Positions 1 to 10,295 of a stretch of DNA of 64,000 nt are shown here, one piece after another (within the stretch, counting starts at the first letter, position 1; every line of letters starts with the position of its first letter). The stretch comes from Orbaceae bacterium lpD02 (lineage in GTDB: Bacteria > Pseudomonadota > Gammaproteobacteria > Enterobacterales > Orbaceae), in the NCBI GenBank assembly GCA_036251875.1, contig CP133960.1:1718258-1782257 (forward strand), in the 5' to 3' direction. The notes under the pieces were generated by a model. The model saw only the letters and a list, made by a program, of their open reading frames with translations, had not been told where the DNA came from and searched no databases. Position numbers and translations under genes: made by a program.

Positions 1-2012
1 GCCATAAATGCTTGCTGGAGCTAGAAGATCCAAAAGATAGGCGCTTTCACTATCCTTTTACTAATTGCACCCATTGTGGCCCACGGTTTACGATTATTAA
101 CAGTATTCCATACGATAGAGCCAATACTTCAATGCACGGCTTTAAACTATGTGAAAAATGCCAAAAAGAGTACAACGATCCCGCGGATCGTCGCTTTCAT
201 GCTCAGCCAACCGCTTGCCCTATTTGTGGTCCCAAAATATGGTGCGCAAATGCCGAAGGAGTATCGCTTGCTCAAGAAGAGGCGGCTTTAGATTTAGTTA
301 TTAACTTTTTACGGCAAGGCAAAATAGTAGCCATAAAAAACCTCGGAGGCTTTCATCTGGTGTGCGATGCTCAGCGAGCAAGCGCGGTTAATTTACTGCG
401 TAAACGAAAAAACCGCCCGCATCAACCTTTTGCGGTGATGATCCCAAATATTGATTGGTTAGAGGTGTGCGCAGATCCTTCGGCCAATTTCACGGCCATT
501 AAACACGCTTTAACCAGTATAGCGGCACCAATTGTGTTACTTCAAGCAAAGCAAGATATCCCTATTGATCAGGCTGTTTTTCCTGATCTTAATGACATTG
601 GTTTAATGCTAGCCGCTAATCCCTTACAGCATTTACTTGCCAAAAAATACGCACGACCGCTAGTGATGACATCGGCAAATGCCAACGATCAACCTCCAGT
701 TTTAGATAACCAAAAAGCGTTGACTGAATTAGCTGGATTAGCAGATTATTGGCTTTTGCATGATCGGACGATTGTTCAGCGGGCTGATGATTCAGTTATT
801 CGCCATCATCCACAAGGTATTGAAATAATTAGGCGTTCTAGAGGTTACGTGCCCGATACATTAGCATTACCGAGCGTATTCAAAAATACGCCGCCAATAT
901 TAGCTTTAGGAGCCGATCTTAAAAATACATTCTGTCTCATCAATAAACAAAAAGCATTGGTCAGCCAACATTTAGGTGATCTCACTTCAATTAATGCAAT
1001 AAAACAGTGGCAAGAGGCCGTTGCAAAATGGCTCGACTTATATCAACCATCCTTAAGCTACATTGTAGCAGATGCCCATCCAAGTTATGTTAGCCATCAA
1101 TACGCCAACCAACTCGGTCAACAATTGAATATTCCCGTTATAACAACACTACACCATCATGCACATCTGGTCTCATGTTTAGCTGAGCATAACTATCCAC
1201 TTGATGATCCACAAGTCATCGGTTTAGTCCTTGATGGGTTAGGCTATGGTAAAAATGGTGAACTATGGGGGGGAGAATGCGTACTATTTGACTATCGACA
1301 ATGTCATAAATTAGGCGGGTTGCCTGCTACCCCAATGCCTGGCGGAGATTTAGCCGCTCATCAACCTTGGCGAAACTTATTAGCTCACTGTCTTAACTTC
1401 GCGCCCCAAAAAATACCGCAATTAAGTAGCATCACTAGTATTGACCGCAATACTCTATCTTTAGTGATGCGGGGCATCAAACGGCAAATTAATAGCCCTC
1501 TTGCTTCATCAGCAGGGAGACTATTTGATGCTGTCGCCTGCGCATTAGGTATAGCTCCCGAAAAAGTGAGCTGGGAAGGAGAAGCGGCATCTAAACTTGA
1601 AGCCATCGCCAGCAATTACACAGGTGAAATCATTCCTGCATTAACGATGCCGGTAGATGAAAGTATGACCTTAGATTTAGCTTATTTTTGGCAACAGTGG
1701 TTTAATTGTAATAATAGTATAACGGCTAAGGCATACACATTTCACCACGCACTAGCAAGGGGAATGGCTGATTTAGCCAAAATAGCCAGCCAACGATATA
1801 AAAGTCGCATTATCGTGGTTAGTGGGGGTGTGTTACAAAATAAATTATTACGTAAGTTGCTATTACAATATTTAGCAGATTATACGGTTTATCTGCCGAA
1901 TAATTTACCCTGTAATGATGGAGGGATCTCATTTGGTCAAGCGATTATTGCTGCCGCTACACTAAATGTAGGACCAATAACCAGTAGGTTGGATACTGAT
2001 GAAATAAGCTGA
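1..2012 (+). CDS. hypF: Carbamoyltransferase HypF, 5' end outside window
   Basis: HypF transfers the carbamoyl group of carbamoyl phosphate to HypE, where it becomes the CN ligands of the [NiFe] hydrogenase active site. The frame is open to the window edge, so the acylphosphatase domain and true start lie upstream; a TTG at 12 is not the start. In order the sequence shows paired zinc-finger motifs (CTHCGPRF, CEKC, CPICGPK), a YrdC-like domain, and a Kae1-like domain with the metal-binding HHHAH near base 1155 and a glycine-rich VVSGGVLQNK near the end. About 670 of the usual 750 residues are present. fhlA follows after 32 bases. The only hydrogenase in the window is the Hyf enzyme on the opposite strand, its likely client. 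Confidence 0.97.
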   Translation, partial: HKCLLELEDPKDRRFHYPFTNCTHCGPRFTIINSIPYDRANTSMHGFKLCEKCQKEYNDPADRRFHAQPTACPICGPKIWCANAEGVSLAQEEAALDLVINFLRQGKIVAIKNLGGFHLVCDAQRASAVNLLRKRKNRPHQPFAVMIPNIDWLEVCADPSANFTAIKHALTSIAAPIVLLQAKQDIPIDQAVFPDLNDIGLMLAANPLQHLLAKKYARPLVMTSANANDQPPVLDNQKALTELAGLADYWLLHDRTIVQRADDSVIRHHPQGIEIIRRSRGYVPDTLALPSVFKNTPPILALGADLKNTFCLINKQKALVSQHLGDLTSINAIKQWQEAVAKWLDLYQPSLSYIVADAHPSYVSHQYANQLGQQLNIPVITTLHHHAHLVSCLAEHNYPLDDPQVIGLVLDGLGYGKNGELWGGECVLFDYRQCHKLGGLPATPMPGGDLAAHQPWRNLLAHCLNFAPQKIPQLSSITSIDRNTLSLVMRGIKRQINSPLASSAGRLFDAVACALGIAPEKVSWEGEAASKLEAIASNYTGEIIPALTMPVDESMTLDLAYFWQQWFNCNNSITAKAYTFHHALARGMADLAKIASQRYKSRIIVVSGGVLQNKLLRKLLLQYLADYTVYLPNNLPCNDGGISFGQAIIAAATLNVGPITSRLDTDEIS

Positions 2013-2044
2013 GTTCGTTTAATCTCGGTTATATCACAAAAGCA

Positions 2045-4225
2045 GTGACAATAATTTTAATGCTATCGGCGAGTGTGATATATTACGAATATAATAATAG
2101 GCATAAAATTGATGAAAAAGAGATCATTTTGGTAAAGCAAGAGTGCTCAAAGCAACCAATCAATTTAAATACTGTTAATCAAACAATTAAAGACTGTCTT
2201 GGTAATGTGAGTGCATTGTCCAATAAATTGAGCAATGTCGATCAAATCAATATTATAGTTGAATTGCTTAATCTCGATATAACAATTATGGCGATGATTA
2301 ATTGCCGCTCTGGTGAAACGTGCTTACAACATGTAAAACGACACGCTGATACCACCGTTAGTTTAGTGGCTAATCAAATTAACTATTACAACAAAATATC
2401 ACCTAAACCTAATTTTAATGATAACCCAGCACCATTTTACCAAAACGAGTATTGCACTTATCACCTTCCTTTATATTGTGATGCCAATCTACGTTCTGCT
2501 ATCGAATTTATTAATACATCAAACCAAGATTTTAATGCAACAGATATTATCAATTTTAGCCAAATTGCGGGTTTAATTGAAAATATTTTTAAGGGCTTTT
2601 CAATTATACAGGATCTAAGGCAAGAAAATATCGCGTTACACAAAGCGCATCTTGAAGACCATATTTTAGTCGATATAACAAATATCATCGTCTCTAATCA
2701 CGATTTAGGTACCCTAATCCAGTTATTGTCTAGAGCAATTATTGATTTCTTTGCTCTCGATTATATCGGTTTTATCCTACCCTCCGATAACAAACCAGAT
2801 CTTACCTCGTTTTATTCAATCTACAATACGATAAAGCCACAGGTTAAAACGACTTGCACACCAAGCAAGCAAGATGTATTGCTCAACCGACTATTTGCAT
2901 TAAACGAACCGACATTATTTGACATTGATTCGCTATATCAAGCGCATGCTGATATCGATTATCTTGCAAATTGGCAAGAGCATTGTTTGACCGTTCTCTT
3001 TTGTATTCCATTAGCATTCAATAATCGAGAAAAAGGCTTATTACTATTAGCTCATAAAAATAATCAATTATTCACGAATGAAAATATTAAGCTATTTCAG
3101 CATATTGCCGATAGAATTATTGTTGCTATTAATAATATCCAAGTCTATAAAGATATAAATGCCTTAAATAATTCCTTAACAAATCAGAATTTATATCTCA
3201 CCGAAGAGATTAAATCGATTGATATGTTTAAAGAAATCATCGGTTCGAGTCCAGCTATCAGGCGTGTTTTTGAACAAGTCGAAATGGTTGCTAAAAGTAA
3301 TAGCTCAGTGCTATTACTTGGTGAAACAGGAACGGGCAAAGAATTATTTGCAAGGGCGATTCATCAATATAGCTTGCGCAATGATAAAAGGATGATCAAA
3401 ATAAATTGCTCGGCTGTACCTGCAAATTTACTAGAAAGTGAACTTTTCGGTCATGAAAAAGGCGCATTTACTGGTGCAACAGCGCAGCGAATTGGCCGCT
3501 TCGAGTTAGCACAAGGCAGCACTTTACTGCTTGACGAGATTGGTGATATTCCATTGGAATTGCAACCAAAATTATTGCGAGTCCTACAAGAAAAAGAGAT
3601 TGAACGTCTTGGTAGCAATAAATCGATCACCGTTGATGTACGAGTTATCTCTGCCACTAATTGCGATTTAGCGCAAATGATTAGTGATAAACGCTTTAGA
3701 GCAGATCTATTTTATCGCCTAAACGTGTTCCCGATTATTATTCCACCGTTGCGGGAGCGCGAAGGCGATATTCCATTATTAGTCCAGTTTTTTATTGAAA
3801 AATTTTCCCGACAAATAAAGCGAAATATTAATAGTATTGCATCACAATCGTTAAAATTAATGTGTGATTATCATTGGCCAGGTAATATTCGTGAGCTTGC
3901 CAATGTTATTGAGCGTGCAGTGATCATAAATAAAGGGCAAACACTGCATATTAATCGTTCATTTTTGAGTTTTGATGATAAATACGAATCATCAAATCTC
4001 GCTAAGACGATTAGTGGCGATAATACACCTCAATTCTCGCAGCCAATGAACGCTTCTCATGATGATCAGCTTAGACAACAAATCATAAAAATTTTGAAAG
4101 AGACTAATGGGGTTGTCGCCGGTCCCCGTGGTGCAGCTAACCGATTAAATATAAAACGCACCACGCTATTATCTCGCATGCAACGTTTAGGAATTTCAGC
4201 AAAAGATATCTGTCTTGAAGAATAA
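2045..4225 (+). CDS. fhlA: Formate hydrogenlyase transcriptional activator FhlA
   Basis: Sigma-54-dependent activator that senses formate and switches on formate hydrogenlyase genes. The N-terminal half is a poorly conserved sensor with a GAF-like region (about residues 215-370). The AAA+ domain has Walker A GETGTGKE near 425, the sigma-54 contact loop GAFTGA near 474 and LLDEIGDIP as Walker B. A Fis-type helix-turn-helix ends the protein; its ETNGVVAGPRGAANRL stretch is nearly identical to E. coli FhlA. At 726 residues it is slightly longer than E. coli FhlA (692). The GTG at 2045 has no clear ribosome site, and an ATG at 2060 or a later start is possible. It is the obvious activator for the sigma-54 promoter of the hyf operon at 29.3 kb. 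No HyfR homologue was seen. Confidence 0.95.
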   Translation: MTIILMLSASVIYYEYNNRHKIDEKEIILVKQECSKQPINLNTVNQTIKDCLGNVSALSNKLSNVDQINIIVELLNLDITIMAMINCRSGETCLQHVKRHADTTVSLVANQINYYNKISPKPNFNDNPAPFYQNEYCTYHLPLYCDANLRSAIEFINTSNQDFNATDIINFSQIAGLIENIFKGFSIIQDLRQENIALHKAHLEDHILVDITNIIVSNHDLGTLIQLLSRAIIDFFALDYIGFILPSDNKPDLTSFYSIYNTIKPQVKTTCTPSKQDVLLNRLFALNEPTLFDIDSLYQAHADIDYLANWQEHCLTVLFCIPLAFNNREKGLLLLAHKNNQLFTNENIKLFQHIADRIIVAINNIQVYKDINALNNSLTNQNLYLTEEIKSIDMFKEIIGSSPAIRRVFEQVEMVAKSNSSVLLLGETGTGKELFARAIHQYSLRNDKRMIKINCSAVPANLLESELFGHEKGAFTGATAQRIGRFELAQGSTLLLDEIGDIPLELQPKLLRVLQEKEIERLGSNKSITVDVRVISATNCDLAQMISDKRFRADLFYRLNVFPIIIPPLREREGDIPLLVQFFIEKFSRQIKRNINSIASQSLKLMCDYHWPGNIRELANVIERAVIINKGQTLHINRSFLSFDDKYESSNLAKTISGDNTPQFSQPMNASHDDQLRQQIIKILKETNGVVAGPRGAANRLNIKRTTLLSRMQRLGISAKDICLEE

Positions 4226-4243
4226 ACTATTGGATTATTTAAT

Positions 4244-5584
4244 ATGCAATTATCACAGATTATGCAAGTAGAAAAGTGGTTAAGTTTAACAGAAATTCAG
4301 CCTTATCATGTTAAGCTCAGCCGCCCTATTGTTAGCGAAATTATTAAGTGGCAAATCGACCAATACCGTGAATTTATCATTAGAAATAACTTATCGGTGG
4401 ATAATATACGCTTATTAAGCAATATTATTATCGCGTTAGAAAATGAATGCTTAAAGTGCCTGCAACCAGTTATTAATGCCACGGGCATTATTGTTCACAC
4501 TAATTTGGGGCGTTCACCTTTGCCTAAAATGGTATGGGATAATGCATCAGATGCCATGTGTCGATACTCCAACCTTGAGTTAAATTTGCATAATGGTAAA
4601 CGCGGTGATCGTATGGGTATATTGCCAACTATGCTTAATCGCTATTTTGGTGGTGAGTCAGCTTTGCTGGTCAATAATAATGCCGCAGCCATACATCTTA
4701 TCTTAAAAGCCTTTGCACAAGGAAAAGAAGTTATTGTTTCGCGAGGCGAACAAGTTCAAATTGGGGGGGGATTTCGTATCCCTGAGATTTTAGCCGAGTC
4801 AGGCGCTATTTTACGTGATGTTGGCACGACCAATATCACCACCGTTGATGATTATCTAGATGCGATAACAGATAATACTTCGATGGTATTAATCGTTCAT
4901 CAATCAAATTACTATATCGAAGGCTTTAGTAAACAAGCTGATATTATACAGTTAGCTCAAAAGTTACCTAAACACATTTTATTGGTGGTAGATCAAGGAT
5001 CGGGTAATCAGCTTAACGGCATCAGTGGCGAAAAAACAGTCTCTCACTATCTAAAAGCGGGCGCCCACCTTGTCTGCTTTTCTGGCGATAAAATATTAGG
5101 TGGCCCTCAATCTGGCATTATTTTAGGTCAAAAATCAATAATCAACACCCTAGTCAAACATCCGATGATGCGAGTGTTTAGACCAGGTAAAGAGACTTAT
5201 ATTTTATTGGAAAAACTATTAATTCATTATCTAAATAAAGATAATGACGTCATGAGTAGAGTACAAACAGTATTAAATCACCCACTTGAGTGGCATAAAG
5301 AACGAGCTGAGCAGATTGCAATAATCGCCCCTAACCAATTAACTTTAATTAATGAAAAATATTTAATTGGTGGAGGTACAACCCCTAAAGCACAATTTGA
5401 TACCTGGGCAATTGAAGTAAAAATTGCCATAAATCCGCATTTAATTATTGAACAATTGCGCAATAATAAGCCTTCGATTATCGCAACAATCAAAAAAGAT
5501 AAGGTTATCATTTACCCAGTAACCTTATTTGATGATGAACTCGAAAGAGTAAAAAAAGTATTACAGCAAATACTCGCTAACTAA
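4244..5584 (+). CDS. selA: L-seryl-tRNA(Sec) selenium transferase SelA
   Basis: PLP enzyme that converts seryl-tRNA(Sec) to selenocysteyl-tRNA(Sec) using selenophosphate. Family landmarks are PVINATGIIVHTNLGRSPL (residues about 79-97), VNNNAAAIHL, RGEQVQIGGGFRIP and the PLP lysine in FSGDKILGGPQSG (Lys283). At 446 residues it is close to the usual length (463 in E. coli). The N-terminal domain and the stretch around RYSNLELNLHNGKRG look less like E. coli SelA than FhlA or FdhF do their homologues, so the sel genes may have a separate origin. The family's usual DLGSG is DQGSG here; the aspartate is kept. It lies 18 bases after fhlA and 17 before the YedF-like gene, suggesting co-transcription. 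Confidence 0.96.
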   Translation: MQLSQIMQVEKWLSLTEIQPYHVKLSRPIVSEIIKWQIDQYREFIIRNNLSVDNIRLLSNIIIALENECLKCLQPVINATGIIVHTNLGRSPLPKMVWDNASDAMCRYSNLELNLHNGKRGDRMGILPTMLNRYFGGESALLVNNNAAAIHLILKAFAQGKEVIVSRGEQVQIGGGFRIPEILAESGAILRDVGTTNITTVDDYLDAITDNTSMVLIVHQSNYYIEGFSKQADIIQLAQKLPKHILLVVDQGSGNQLNGISGEKTVSHYLKAGAHLVCFSGDKILGGPQSGIILGQKSIINTLVKHPMMRVFRPGKETYILLEKLLIHYLNKDNDVMSRVQTVLNHPLEWHKERAEQIAIIAPNQLTLINEKYLIGGGTTPKAQFDTWAIEVKIAINPHLIIEQLRNNKPSIIATIKKDKVIIYPVTLFDDELERVKKVLQQILAN

Positions 5585-5601
5585 AAAGTAAGGGAATCAC
5601 G

Positions 5602-5925
5602 ATGAAAATTACCGTACTAATCACATCAAATAATATTGAAAAAGCGTGGAATGCGCTGCGCTTAATGAATACATTTTTGGCGATGGAGCACCAAGTATCC
5701 GCCTTTCTAATTAATGGTGGTGTTGAAACCGAATTTATCGATCATCAATTATTTGATATTCAAAAAAATTGGCAATTATTCTTTGAGCGTGGCGGCATAG
5801 CAACCAGTTGTGGCACGTGCTTAGATTTTCGCAAATTAACTGATCGCGTGCAAAAAAATACTATTGGTAATTTAATCGATTGCGCTAATTTAGTTGAGAA
5901 TGCGGATAAAGTGCTAACATTTTGA
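5602..5925 (+). CDS. DsrE-domain protein resembling the C-terminal half of YedF
   Basis: A 107-residue protein of the DsrE/DsrF sulfur-relay fold. The tract TSCGTCLDFRKL (about 72-83) and the following IGNLIDCANLVENADKVL resemble the C-terminal half of YedF, the selenium-associated family, where a CGTCL motif is typical. The N-terminal TusA/SirA half of YedF is absent. The two cysteines of SCGTC are candidates for carrying a persulfide or selenide. It starts 17 bases after selA behind AAGTAAGGGA and sits between selA and selC, so a role in handling selenium for SelA or SelD is likely but inferred. A generic sulfur-relay function is the alternative. Confidence 0.7.
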   Translation: MKITVLITSNNIEKAWNALRLMNTFLAMEHQVSAFLINGGVETEFIDHQLFDIQKNWQLFFERGGIATSCGTCLDFRKLTDRVQKNTIGNLIDCANLVENADKVLTF

Positions 5926-6022
5926 ATTTATAATACGTAATCCTTCTGACTGATTTAAACAAAATTTTTAATGAATAATCTTGTGGTTTGCAATAAAAAA
6001 GATAACAATAGCAACGTTATTA

Positions 6023-6028
6023 TATACT
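6023..6028 (+). promoter_or_regulatory. Possible -10 hexamer of selC
   Basis: TATACT lies 11 bases before the first base of the tRNA, a good distance for a sigma-70 -10 element. No -35 with normal spacing is convincing; TTGCAA at 5988 is too far upstream. An own promoter would explain how the tRNA is made independently of the fhlA-selA transcript. Confidence 0.3.
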
Positions 6029-6039
6029 ATTTTATGTAT

Positions 6040-6130
6040 GGAAGTTGATGTGATCTGGTGGTCTCCTCGGTCTTCAAAACCGATGTAAGCCTATCGGCTT
6101 TGGTAGGTTCGATTCCTGCCTCTTCCGCCA
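6040..6130 (+). tRNA. selC: Selenocysteine tRNA (anticodon UCA) with an imperfect acceptor stem
   Basis: The anticodon loop CTTCAAA carries TCA at 6074-6076 on a 5-bp stem TCGGT/ACCGA. The D arm has the long 6-position stem typical of tRNA-Sec (GTGATC/GGTCTC around loop TGGT, with one U-U mismatch and one G-U). The variable arm is AAGCC-TATC-GGCTT. The T arm GTAGG-TTCGATT-CCTGC is intact, and CCA is encoded. The acceptor stem is odd: GGAAG pairs with CTTCC, but the next positions (T,T against T) do not pair. There are 8 bases on the 5' side and 7 on the 3' side, where E. coli has 8 perfect pairs. The tRNA lies downstream of selA, as part of the selenium cluster, and should serve the UGA codon of fdhF. 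Confidence 0.93.
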
Positions 6131-6525
6131 CTTGCTTAAATAAAAAGTAACTGGCTAATTGCTCTGAATATACAAATAAGCGTTACAATTTTACCCAGCA
6201 TCATTAGTGAAAAGAAGGGATTTTAATCCCTATATTCAACGTGCTCTCTACCTTGGATATAGCAAAATTTAATGTAAACACTCACTTACTCACAAAAATT
6301 AGTAATTATTTTTAGTCATTAATCTGGTGCGATAGTTATTTAAGATGCAGCTAAGCTATCAATAGCATTTGATTGTATGGCAAAAATACCGATTTTATGG
6401 TAAAAGTATTAAATAATTCGATTTAATTATAATTTTCTAAAAAGTATCATACTCAAAACTGATATTTGCAAATAGAGCACCTAGAAAATAAAATAGTAAT
6501 AAACTATATGGATAAATAATTGCAG
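6131..6525. other. Intergenic region between selC and the first msbA-like gene
   Basis: No gene is evident. The only clear structure is a short hairpin at 6216-6231 (AGGGAT, loop TTTA, ATCCCT) without a T-tract, which could end the selC transcript. The rest is AT-rich and should contain the promoter of the exporter pair. Confidence 0.5.
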
Positions 6526-8355
6526 ATGTTGTTAACTAACAAACCGAAAAAATCCTATTCGTGGGCAATATTCAAACGTTTATGGCCTTATATTAAACCT
6601 TATCGTCATGCCTTAATTTTTGCAGTAATCGGGTTAGTATTAAACGCAGGCGCTGAATCTGGGTTATTAGCGCTAATTAAGCCATTACTTGATAATGGCT
6701 TAATGGATAAAGATTATTCACTCATTATCTGGATTGCGATTGGAATCGTTATACTAATTACCTTACGAGGATTAACTAACTACGCCTCAACCTATTGTTT
6801 ATCTTGGGTGTCAGGAAAAGTGGTTATGACCTTTCGCCAGCAAGTCTTTTCCCATTTTATGCGCAGCCCCGTTAGTTATCATGATAAAAATTCTGTTGGT
6901 GACTCCGTTGCAATTATTACCTTTAATGCCGAAATGGTATCACAAGCCTCATCAGATGCATTAATCATCATTGTACGTGAAACGATGTATTCTGTCGGCT
7001 TGTTAACTGTGATGTTCTATGGCAGTTGGCAACTAGCACTTATTGTCCTGGTAATTATTCCGATTGTTATATTTGTAGCTAATTTTATCGCAAAAAAATT
7101 CAAAGATATTGTTAAAACTATACAGCGTTCAATTGGTACAATTACAACTGTTACCGATCAAATGCTAAAAGGTCACAAAGAAGTACTAATTTATAATGCA
7201 AAGCAACAAGAAAAAGATAATTTTAAAGATACGAGCGACGTTGTCCGTCGAGGCATGTTAAAAATAGCGGCTATATCTAGTTTATCATCGCCAATTACAC
7301 AATTAATCGCAGCCGTTGGTTTAGGTATCATACTCTACATCGTAGCGCGTAGTTACATTGATATTAGCCCTGGCTCTTTCATATTAGTTTTCTCCGCCAT
7401 GGTTGCCATTATGCGACCAATGCGTGAGCTGACATCTGTCCACGTTCAGCTACAACAAGGATTTATTGCTTGTGAGTCATTATTTGCCGTGCTTGATTCT
7501 CCACTAGAAAAAGATAGCGGGACGATAAACGTCGAGCGAGTAAAAGGTCATATTGAATTTAAACATGTCACTTATACTTATCCTGGTCAAAGTAACCCAG
7601 CCCTTAATGATATTAATTTTAAGATTAAAGCGGGTGAAACGATTGCCTTAGTCGGCAGATCTGGCTCAGGGAAAACGACAATCACCAGCCTGTTAGCGCG
7701 TTTTTATGATATTGAAACCGGTAGTATCATGATAGATGACATTAATATTACCGATTATACCTTAGCCTCATTACGTTCACAGATAGGCCTTGTCTCTCAG
7801 CAGGTACATCTTTTTCATGACACCGTGGCAAATAATATCGCCTATGGTCGAGAAGATTATTACACTCGAGAGCAAATTATTAATGCAGCGGAAAAAGCTA
7901 ATGCCATGGACTTTATAGCGCAAATGGAACACGGACTTGATACCATCATCGGCGATAATGGTACCTTGTTATCCGGCGGACAGCGACAAAGACTAGCGAT
8001 TGCCCGAGTGTTGCTAAGAGATAATCCGATTCTAATTTTAGATGAAGCTACCTCAGCACTAGATACAGAGTCAGAAATAGCCGTGCAAGCTTCATTTGAT
8101 GAAGTATGCCAAAACCGTACAACACTGGTTATTGCTCATCGTTTATCAACCATTCAAAATGCAGATCGCATTTTGGTAATCGATAACGGCAAAATTATTG
8201 AGCAAGGCAACCATGAACAGCTATTAGTTAAAAATGGTATATACGCACAGATGCATCAAATACAATTTGACGGTATAGCAGGTTCATTGTTTGACGATGA
8301 AACGCTAGTTGCTGATAATAATTTAAACAGTAGTAGGACTAGTAATGAAAGTTAA
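6526..8355 (+). CDS. MsbA-type ABC exporter, first tandem copy (divergent)
   Basis: Half-size ABC exporter with an N-terminal six-helix transmembrane domain and a C-terminal ATPase. Walker [10 protein letters not shown] is near residue 376, signature [13 protein letters not shown] near 482 and Walker [13 protein letters not shown] near 503. Membrane-domain motifs such as [17 protein letters not shown] and [12 protein letters not shown] match MsbA, the lipid A flippase. It departs from MsbA where the [12 protein letters not shown] stretch becomes [16 protein letters not shown]. It has a longer polar tail than the next copy. ATG 6526 is preferred over TTG 6520. Its end overlaps the second copy by 11 bases. 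The two may form a heterodimer, or this one may have a new substrate. Confidence 0.85.
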   Translation: MLLTNKPKKSYSWAIFKRLWPYIKPYRHALIFAVIGLVLNAGAESGLLALIKPLLDNGLMDKDYSLIIWIAIGIVILITLRGLTNYASTYCLSWVSGKVVMTFRQQVFSHFMRSPVSYHDKNSVGDSVAIITFNAEMVSQASSDALIIIVRETMYSVGLLTVMFYGSWQLALIVLVIIPIVIFVANFIAKKFKDIVKTIQRSIGTITTVTDQMLKGHKEVLIYNAKQQEKDNFKDTSDVVRRGMLKIAAISSLSSPITQLIAAVGLGIILYIVARSYIDISPGSFILVFSAMVAIMRPMRELTSVHVQLQQGFIACESLFAVLDSPLEKDSGTINVERVKGHIEFKHVTYTYPGQSNPALNDINFKIKAGETIALVGRSGSGKTTITSLLARFYDIETGSIMIDDINITDYTLASLRSQIGLVSQQVHLFHDTVANNIAYGREDYYTREQIINAAEKANAMDFIAQMEHGLDTIIGDNGTLLSGGQRQRLAIARVLLRDNPILILDEATSALDTESEIAVQASFDEVCQNRTTLVIAHRLSTIQNADRILVIDNGKIIEQGNHEQLLVKNGIYAQMHQIQFDGIAGSLFDDETLVADNNLNSSRTSNES

Positions 8356-10105
8356 TCACGACAAACTCGACAACGATGTTTCAACAATTAAAACATTTAA
8401 ACGATTATTACCTTATTTGGTTTCATTCAAGTTTGTTCTTGTGGTAACTATCATTTGTTTAATATTAGCTGCAACAGCTGATACATCGCTCATTTCGCTA
8501 CTTAACCCGCTATTAAATAAAGGGTTTGCCGACAGTGATCGTGATTTTTTATTAATCGTACCTTTTTATATAGTAGGACTAGTATTTTTACGGGGACTGA
8601 CTAACTATATATCTTCTTATTGCTTAACCTATGTATCAGGTAAGGTTGTAACTAAGATTCGCCAACAACTCTTTAACCATTTAGTTGAATCACCAACGAG
8701 TTTTTTTGATCAAAGCTCAACGGGTAAATTACTGTCGCGTATTACTTATGATACCCAACAAGTCGCTTCTGCCACATCGAGTTCATTAATTACCATCGTT
8801 CGTGAAACAGCATTTATCATTGGCTTAATTACAACAATGTTTTTAAATAGTTGGCAGCTATCGCTGGCATTAATTATTGTTGCCCCTATTGTTATTACAT
8901 TGATTGCCTTTATTTCTACTCGTTTTCGCAAATTAGCAAAAAATATGCAGAACTCAATGGGTGGAGTTAGCGCTTCGGTAGAGCAAATGCTTAAAGGTCA
9001 TAAAGACATTATTATTTTCGGTTCGCAAAAGGTTGAAGACCAAAATTTTATAAAGGCAAGCAACCATTTTAGACGCAGCGGTATGCGGATGGTTACAATA
9101 ACAGCGCTATCCACACCGCTGATTCAAGTGGTTATTGCATTTGCTATTGCATTTATGCTCTTTATGGCGGCAAATCCAGACCTTGATATCTCTCCTGGGG
9201 CATTTACTGTTGTATTCTCATCAATGGTTGCACTTATGCAACCAATAAAAAACCTTACTAATGTTAATGCTCAGTTTCAAAAAGGAATGGCAGCCTGCCA
9301 AACGCTATTTGCAATCTTTGATTTGCCTACCGAAAAAGATGAAGGCGATTTAAATATTGAGAGGGTAAAAGGTAACATCGACTTTGAACACGTTACGTTT
9401 ACTTATCCAACCCGCCAACAACCCGCGTTAAATAATATTAATTTTTCCATCGCGGCAGGTAAAACAATCGCTTTAGTTGGTCGTTCAGGTTCTGGCAAAT
9501 CTACTATTGCAAGCCTAATGATGCGTTTTTATGATCTCGAGCAAGGTGCTATTCTACTCGATGGTCATAATATTAAAGATTACACTTTATATAGTTTAAG
9601 AGAACAAATTGGCTTCGTGTCACAAAATGTTCACTTATTTAACGATACCATCGCCAATAACATTACTTATGGCTGTAGTGAAAAATTTACTCGACAGCAA
9701 ATTGAGCAAGCAACTCGTCATGCTAACGCTTATGATTTCATCATGAAAATGGAAAACGGTTTTGATACATGGGTTGGCGAAAATGGCGCTCTGCTTTCTG
9801 GTGGACAGCGGCAGCGTATTGCAATAGCTCGTGCACTATTAAGGAATAGTCCTATTTTGATTCTAGATGAAGCAACATCCGCACTTGATACTGAATCAGA
9901 AAGAGCAATCCAACAAGCGTTAGAAGAGCTGCAAAAAAATCGAACATCAATCGTGATCGCTCATCGTTTATCAACCATTGAAAAAGCGGATGAAATTCTT
10001 GTTATTGATAATGGTAATATTCTAGAACACGGTAATCATCAACAACTATTAAGAAAAAATGGGGTATATGCCAAGTTATACAACTCGGGAATGCCTATTA
10101 ATTAA
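8345..10105 (+). CDS. msbA: Lipid A export ATP-binding/permease protein MsbA
   Basis: Half-size exporter that flips lipid A-core across the inner membrane as a dimer. It is the more canonical of the two tandem copies: [31 protein letters not shown] and [13 protein letters not shown] follow E. coli MsbA closely. The ATPase has GRSGSGKST (about 378), [17 protein letters not shown] (about 484), [15 protein letters not shown] and the switch histidine in [15 protein letters not shown]. Its 586 residues match the family length (582 in E. coli). The start overlaps the previous gene in another frame, so the pair should be translated together. lpxK, the usual downstream partner, is absent; the convergent selB follows after 190 bases. 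Confidence 0.9.
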   Translation: MKVNHDKLDNDVSTIKTFKRLLPYLVSFKFVLVVTIICLILAATADTSLISLLNPLLNKGFADSDRDFLLIVPFYIVGLVFLRGLTNYISSYCLTYVSGKVVTKIRQQLFNHLVESPTSFFDQSSTGKLLSRITYDTQQVASATSSSLITIVRETAFIIGLITTMFLNSWQLSLALIIVAPIVITLIAFISTRFRKLAKNMQNSMGGVSASVEQMLKGHKDIIIFGSQKVEDQNFIKASNHFRRSGMRMVTITALSTPLIQVVIAFAIAFMLFMAANPDLDISPGAFTVVFSSMVALMQPIKNLTNVNAQFQKGMAACQTLFAIFDLPTEKDEGDLNIERVKGNIDFEHVTFTYPTRQQPALNNINFSIAAGKTIALVGRSGSGKSTIASLMMRFYDLEQGAILLDGHNIKDYTLYSLREQIGFVSQNVHLFNDTIANNITYGCSEKFTRQQIEQATRHANAYDFIMKMENGFDTWVGENGALLSGGQRQRIAIARALLRNSPILILDEATSALDTESERAIQQALEELQKNRTSIVIAHRLSTIEKADEILVIDNGNILEHGNHQQLLRKNGVYAKLYNSGMPIN

Positions 10106-10295
10106 TGGCAATACATTTATCTCCACTTTAATAGAGAGCCCTGTCAACCTGCTAGGTACTAAATTAACCTGCACTAAGTAAATGGTTTAGGCAAGCCAGT
10201 CATAGTAAAATCAGCTGGCAAGGTTCGGCGTGTTATAGTTTAAAAAATACACAATCGCAAAACCAGTGCTAACAGATAATGAATGTAGATGTAAA

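Noticed and set aside
1-2012. Truncated HypF as a real deletion
   Set aside because: The frame is open to the first base, so the missing N-terminus is an effect of the window edge.
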